A stretch of 58,017 nt of DNA from Gemmatimonadota bacterium (GTDB taxonomy: Bacteria > Gemmatimonadota > Gemmatimonadetes > Gemmatimonadales > GWC2-71-9), in contig JAJCZX010000031.1 in assembly GCA_029262195.1 (NCBI GenBank), positions 1 to 58,017 of the forward strand, given 5' to 3'. Each line of letters starts with the position of its first letter. Within the stretch, counting starts at the first letter, position 1. This document shows, in pieces, positions 55,335-58,017 of this stretch. Both the position numbers and the translations under genes were made by a program. Below the pieces are notes generated by a model that was not told where the DNA came from, ran no database searches, and worked only from the letters and a program-made list of their open reading frames with translations.

Positions 55335-56327
55335 TTACAGCCACAGGTCCGTCGAACGAACAACCGAAATGCCCGCCTCACTAAAGCCCCGAAAGGTTTC
55401 CGCTGCCGTATCGGTAAAGTCGACGACCTCAGGCACAACGACGGCCGAAGTACAATCGTCAAGCAGTTGGATTCTTGCAGCCATTCCTTCATCGAGCTCA
55501 TTCAGCAGATCCTGCACTGTCCAGCTAACGCAGTGACTTTTCGCCTGGCCGGCAACGACAATGTTGTCCACTTTCCTGGAAAGATGCTCAATCAGCGCCT
55601 GGTTCTTTTCTGCTATTTGCTCGCCGCCGTGGGCTACAAGCACATCGGCGCTCAACACCGAATAGTGCTCAGTAAGGGGGTTTCGGCCCTTCACCTCAAA
55701 ACGTGGATGCGTTTCCCGTGCGATGCTGTGAAAAAACACAGCCTCTTCCACAGCCGATACAAGGGCGTGACCGATTCCACCAAGCATTGCGTGGTAGGGC
55801 CAGATCATCAGTGGCGATCTCAAATTTCTCACGTAATGCAGAGCATATTCGGAAAGCCAATTCAAATCGCGACCGACCGTTTTCGCGATTGCAGGGTTGA
55901 CGCTCCAGACGCCGGTTTCCACTTCATCGACCCCGATAATTGTGGCACCCCCCTCCGGATGTTCCCCGTGGTAATTGACCCAGAACGCGGGATGAAAAAT
56001 CTGCACCGCCGTATGTGTGTCCAGCGTCGGAATTATTTCCGTGATGCTTCCCAGGTTGCGGTATATGAATTCACAGAGGCGAACATTGTCATCAACGGCG
56101 CCCCTGCCGGAGCGCCCCCCCACGAAAAGTTCGTGACCCGGTATGCAGAAGGTGTTCTGGCAATCCACGAGCAGTAAAGCCGTTCGGGAGTCATCATCCC
56201 CAGCCGGGGCAACAGAGTTCTTCATCGCCCACTCTCGTGCTTCCTGCGCTCGCCTCAAATAATCAACTCTCCACACTTCAGAAACTGTAGCGGGGTCAAA
56301 GTGCGAGGGAATTGGTAAAGCAGACAT
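55335..56327 (-). CDS. Isochorismatase-family cysteine hydrolase, large form
   Basis: 330 residues, about 100 more than nicotinamidases. The Asp of the catalytic triad is in ALLLVDCQNTFC and the Cys in VVAGQAKSHCVSWT. The aspartate-side and Lys-side regions are longer than usual, with an insert around residues 120-200 that ends near HPRFEVKGRNPLTEH. Likely an amidase acting on a nicotinamide- or ureidoacrylate-like amide; not settled. The gene starts directly at the end of the upstream small gene. Confidence 0.88.
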   Translation of the reverse strand: MSALPIPSHFDPATVSEVWRVDYLRRAQEAREWAMKNSVAPAGDDDSRTALLLVDCQNTFCIPGHELFVGGRSGRGAVDDNVRLCEFIYRNLGSITEIIPTLDTHTAVQIFHPAFWVNYHGEHPEGGATIIGVDEVETGVWSVNPAIAKTVGRDLNWLSEYALHYVRNLRSPLMIWPYHAMLGGIGHALVSAVEEAVFFHSIARETHPRFEVKGRNPLTEHYSVLSADVLVAHGGEQIAEKNQALIEHLSRKVDNIVVAGQAKSHCVSWTVQDLLNELDEGMAARIQLLDDCTSAVVVPEVVDFTDTAAETFRGFSEAGISVVRSTDLWL

Positions 56328-56630
56328 TTAAGTCACCTCTGCCTCGATGAAGGCCATAACACTCATCGCCAGATCCTCATCAAAGTGGTTGAGCCCATCA
56401 ATGCGTTTGTAACAATACAACCCCACCCAGAGTCCGTCGAAATATAATTCCAAAGAGGGCTTGAACTCTGGATGGGCAGGCAAACAATTTTTGACAGCTA
56501 CGATCGTACCGGAACCCCACACTGTCACCACGGTTGGGCTCCAATCCCCTTCAAGGCCGACGTCAAGGCGAATTAGATCATTCAGGTCGAAGGCGTTTAG
56601 CACCTCCGTAATCGCCGAAGAAAGTTTCAT
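56328..56630 (-). CDS. Conserved-looking protein of unknown function, 100 residues
   Basis: No known domain was recognised. It has a start KLSSAITEVLNAFDLNDLIRL, a hydrophobic-aromatic middle (LELYFDGLWVGLYCYKRI) and an acidic helix at the end. It is cytoplasmic. Its stop codon touches the start of the isochorismatase-family gene, so the two are coupled and may act together. Confidence 0.7.
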   Translation of the reverse strand: MKLSSAITEVLNAFDLNDLIRLDVGLEGDWSPTVVTVWGSGTIVAVKNCLPAHPEFKPSLELYFDGLWVGLYCYKRIDGLNHFDEDLAMSVMAFIEAEVT

Positions 56631-56889
56631 ATGACCAAGCTACTCATTGGCTGTTTGAGTCTCAACTGACAACACGGCGAGCGGCTTTACAACATCTGTT
56701 ACCCCTCCTCAAAAACATCTTTTTAAGGCGCCACAAAAATGGCGTTGCGGGGTACCATTCTCAATCGCCGTTAACGCATTGTCTCAGGATGAAACAACCT
56801 CGCGACGGCGTACTTGGAATCGTCATAATGGAAGCGAAAAATTTAAGAACAAAACGACTTCGACAGGTCGCCGGTGAGGGGGAAATCCT

Positions 56890-57714
56890 TTGTTCGGTAG
56901 CCGTAGGTTTCCGGTGGTGAGTCGGCGAATTCGTACCGTAGTCGTCGACGATGTTCGAGAGTCGCGGTCCGTGCTTGCCGCGCTCCTGACCGAGATAGAA
57001 GACATCTCGCTGGTCGGGGACGCAACCACCCACCTCGAGGCTCTGAAAGCGGTCCGGGAACTTGGGCCAGACCTGGTCTTCTTGAATACCCGTTCCGGTG
57101 ACGGGTGGGGCTTGGATTTCCTCGAGCATTTCAACAGAGACGGTAATCCTGCACTAATCGTATGTAGCACCCACGAACGGGACGCCGTTCTGGCGTTCGA
57201 ATTGGGCGCCGTCGACTACCTTGCCCTACCGCATAGGAAAGACAGATTATACGCAGCTGTTGAGCGTTTCAGACAAAGAAGAATTGAGCGGGAGTTGTAC
57301 GGCTACACCGATCAAGTAAGGGAAATACTTGGTGGCCGGATAGCCCCGGAACAAGGGCGGTCCCGTTCCTTGGAGCGTTTCGTACTTCGAAGCGGCGAAC
57401 GGCGTTACGCGATTGACGCTAAAGATGTGGATTGGATTGAAGCATCGGGTAACTATGTGAAACTCCACACCGGGGAACGCGTACATATTTACCGCGCCAC
57501 TCTTAGCGAATTGGAAGAAAGCCTTCCAGCGGACCAGTTTGCCCGGATTCACAGGTCGACGATGGTGAGGATTGATAGGATTCGCGAACTTCGCTCGTTA
57601 AGCAGAGGATCCTATCTCCTTGTTCTTCGAAACGGCACCGAACTGAAAGTATCGCGCCGCAATCGCACCAGCATTTCGGACCTCCTCCCCAGCGAGCGGA
57701 TCGTCAGCCAATAG
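56890..57714 (+). CDS. LytTR-type regulator with degenerate receiver domain
   Basis: 274 residues from a TTG start. Residues 14-130 are a receiver domain. It keeps DD at 20-21 (VVVDDVRE) but the phospho-acceptor position is Asn (N66 in LVFLNTRS), and the usual Lys of the KP motif is Leu (LALPHRK). A LytTR DNA-binding domain follows (about 170-270): RYAIDAKDVDWIEASGNYVKLHTG, RIHRSTMVRIDRIREL and LKVSRRNRTS. It should bind DNA as a dimer, controlled by something other than phosphorylation. No kinase gene is beside it. Confidence 0.9.
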   Translation: MFGSRRFPVVSRRIRTVVVDDVRESRSVLAALLTEIEDISLVGDATTHLEALKAVRELGPDLVFLNTRSGDGWGLDFLEHFNRDGNPALIVCSTHERDAVLAFELGAVDYLALPHRKDRLYAAVERFRQRRIERELYGYTDQVREILGGRIAPEQGRSRSLERFVLRSGERRYAIDAKDVDWIEASGNYVKLHTGERVHIYRATLSELEESLPADQFARIHRSTMVRIDRIRELRSLSRGSYLLVLRNGTELKVSRRNRTSISDLLPSERIVSQ

Positions 57715-57822
57715 ACCCGGGAGAACAACCCGGACCCCATGTCGTCCCTTAAGGCACGAACAGACGATAGAACACGATCCTACTTTCCGGTCCATTCTGC
57801 TCCACCTCCCATGTCGCCTCGC

Positions 57823-57856
57823 AAAAAACAATGTGCGGGCCCGCAGGACCCGCACA
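57823..57856 (-). terminator. Terminator of the right-edge receptor gene
   Basis: On the minus strand TGTGCGGG and CCCGCACA form an 8-bp stem with a nine-base loop, followed by TTGTTTTTTG. It lies 24 bases after the stop codon at 57880. Confidence 0.8.
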
Positions 57857-57879
57857 CGTTTACCTATCAGTCATACAAC

Positions 57880-58017
57880 TTAGAAATCGAGCTGTGCACC
57901 CACCCGGATTGTTCTTCCGGTTGCCAAGAAGGTGTGCTCGCCATTACCAAGGTTATACCAACCACGGATGGCGGATTCCTGCTCGGTGAAATCGTAAACG
58001 CCGTCGCCATTACCAAA
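57880..58017 (-). CDS. C-terminus of a TonB-dependent-receptor-like outer-membrane protein (partial)
   Basis: Only the last 45 codons lie in the window, ending LATGRTIRVGAQLDF with a terminal Phe, the signature for insertion of beta-barrels into the outer membrane. The short strand pattern WYNLGNGEHTFLATGRTI is typical of the last strand of TonB-dependent receptors of this bacterial group. The rest of the gene lies beyond the right edge. Confidence 0.7.
   Translation of the reverse strand, partial: FGNGDGVYDFTEQESAIRGWYNLGNGEHTFLATGRTIRVGAQLDF

Noticed and set aside
1..58017. Insertion sequences, prophage, integrons, tRNA or rRNA genes
   Set aside because: No transposase, integrase, terminal inverted repeats, tRNA-like cloverleaf or rRNA sequence was recognised on either strand by reading.

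Overview
The window is a 58-kb chromosomal piece of a Gram-negative, aerobic-type bacterium. No rRNA, tRNA, transposase, integrase or phage gene is visible. The best taxonomic guess is Gemmatimonadota, or a near relative, possibly from a marine or other low-nutrient habitat. This is inferred from gene content rather than a marker phylogeny: two orphan MacB-like (ADOP-type) permeases, one with a PadR regulator; many lipoproteins and secreted beta-propellers; a short Ser/Thr kinase; an ECF sigma/membrane anti-sigma/HEAT module; a LytTR regulator; and the C-terminus of a TonB-dependent-receptor-like protein at the right edge. Acidobacteriota or a related candidate phylum cannot be excluded.

Layout. 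(1) 1-1364: the trailer end of a CRISPR array with a type I-C-like repeat; leader and cas genes would lie off the left edge. (2) 1436-7988: a nucleotide/nucleoside scavenging operon (secreted two-module 5'-nucleotidase, a 72-residue ThiS-like protein, adenosine deaminase, concentrative nucleoside transporter, purine nucleoside phosphorylase). (3) 8233-10745: ECF sigma factor, membrane anti-sigma candidate and exported HEAT-repeat protein. (4) 10836-12338, minus strand: two bacterial-microcompartment vertex proteins (BMC-P) and a deoxyribose-phosphate aldolase with an encapsulation-peptide-like N-terminus. (5) 12498-20155: phoB-phoR and pstS-pstC-pstA-pstB-pstB-phoU, divergent from the microcompartment operon. 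(6) 20323-31593: dnaK, HtrA protease, K+ channel, Ser/Thr kinase, TauE/SafE exporter, ribosomal protein S21, amidohydrolase, fatty acid desaturase, DUF2157 protein. (7) 31598-49668: YajQ, PCu(A)C copper chaperone, a basic low-complexity exported protein, two ADOP permeases, PadR, secreted propellers, class-V aminotransferase, Tat-exported metallo-beta-lactamase-fold hydrolase, GreA, cyclophilin, methyltransferases, aldehyde dehydrogenase. (8) 50305-58017: a divergent thiolase plus 3-hydroxyacyl-CoA dehydrogenase/enoyl-CoA hydratase pair, zinc-ribbon membrane protein, M28 peptidase, isochorismatase-family hydrolase, LytTR regulator with a degenerate receiver, and the partial receptor.

How the parts may work together. 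Regions 2, 4 and 5 form a plausible chain. Extracellular nucleotides are dephosphorylated; the phosphate is taken up by Pst under PhoBR; the nucleosides enter through the CNT carrier and are deaminated and phosphorolysed. Deoxyribose phosphate, after a mutase step not encoded here, would be cleaved by DeoC to glyceraldehyde-3-phosphate and acetaldehyde. The tight eutN-eutN-deoC operon and the DeoC N-terminal helix suggest this last step takes place inside a protein shell. No hexameric shell protein (BMC-H or BMC-T) is in the window, so it is only part of a shell locus. This partial deoxynucleoside microcompartment is the most interesting system here.
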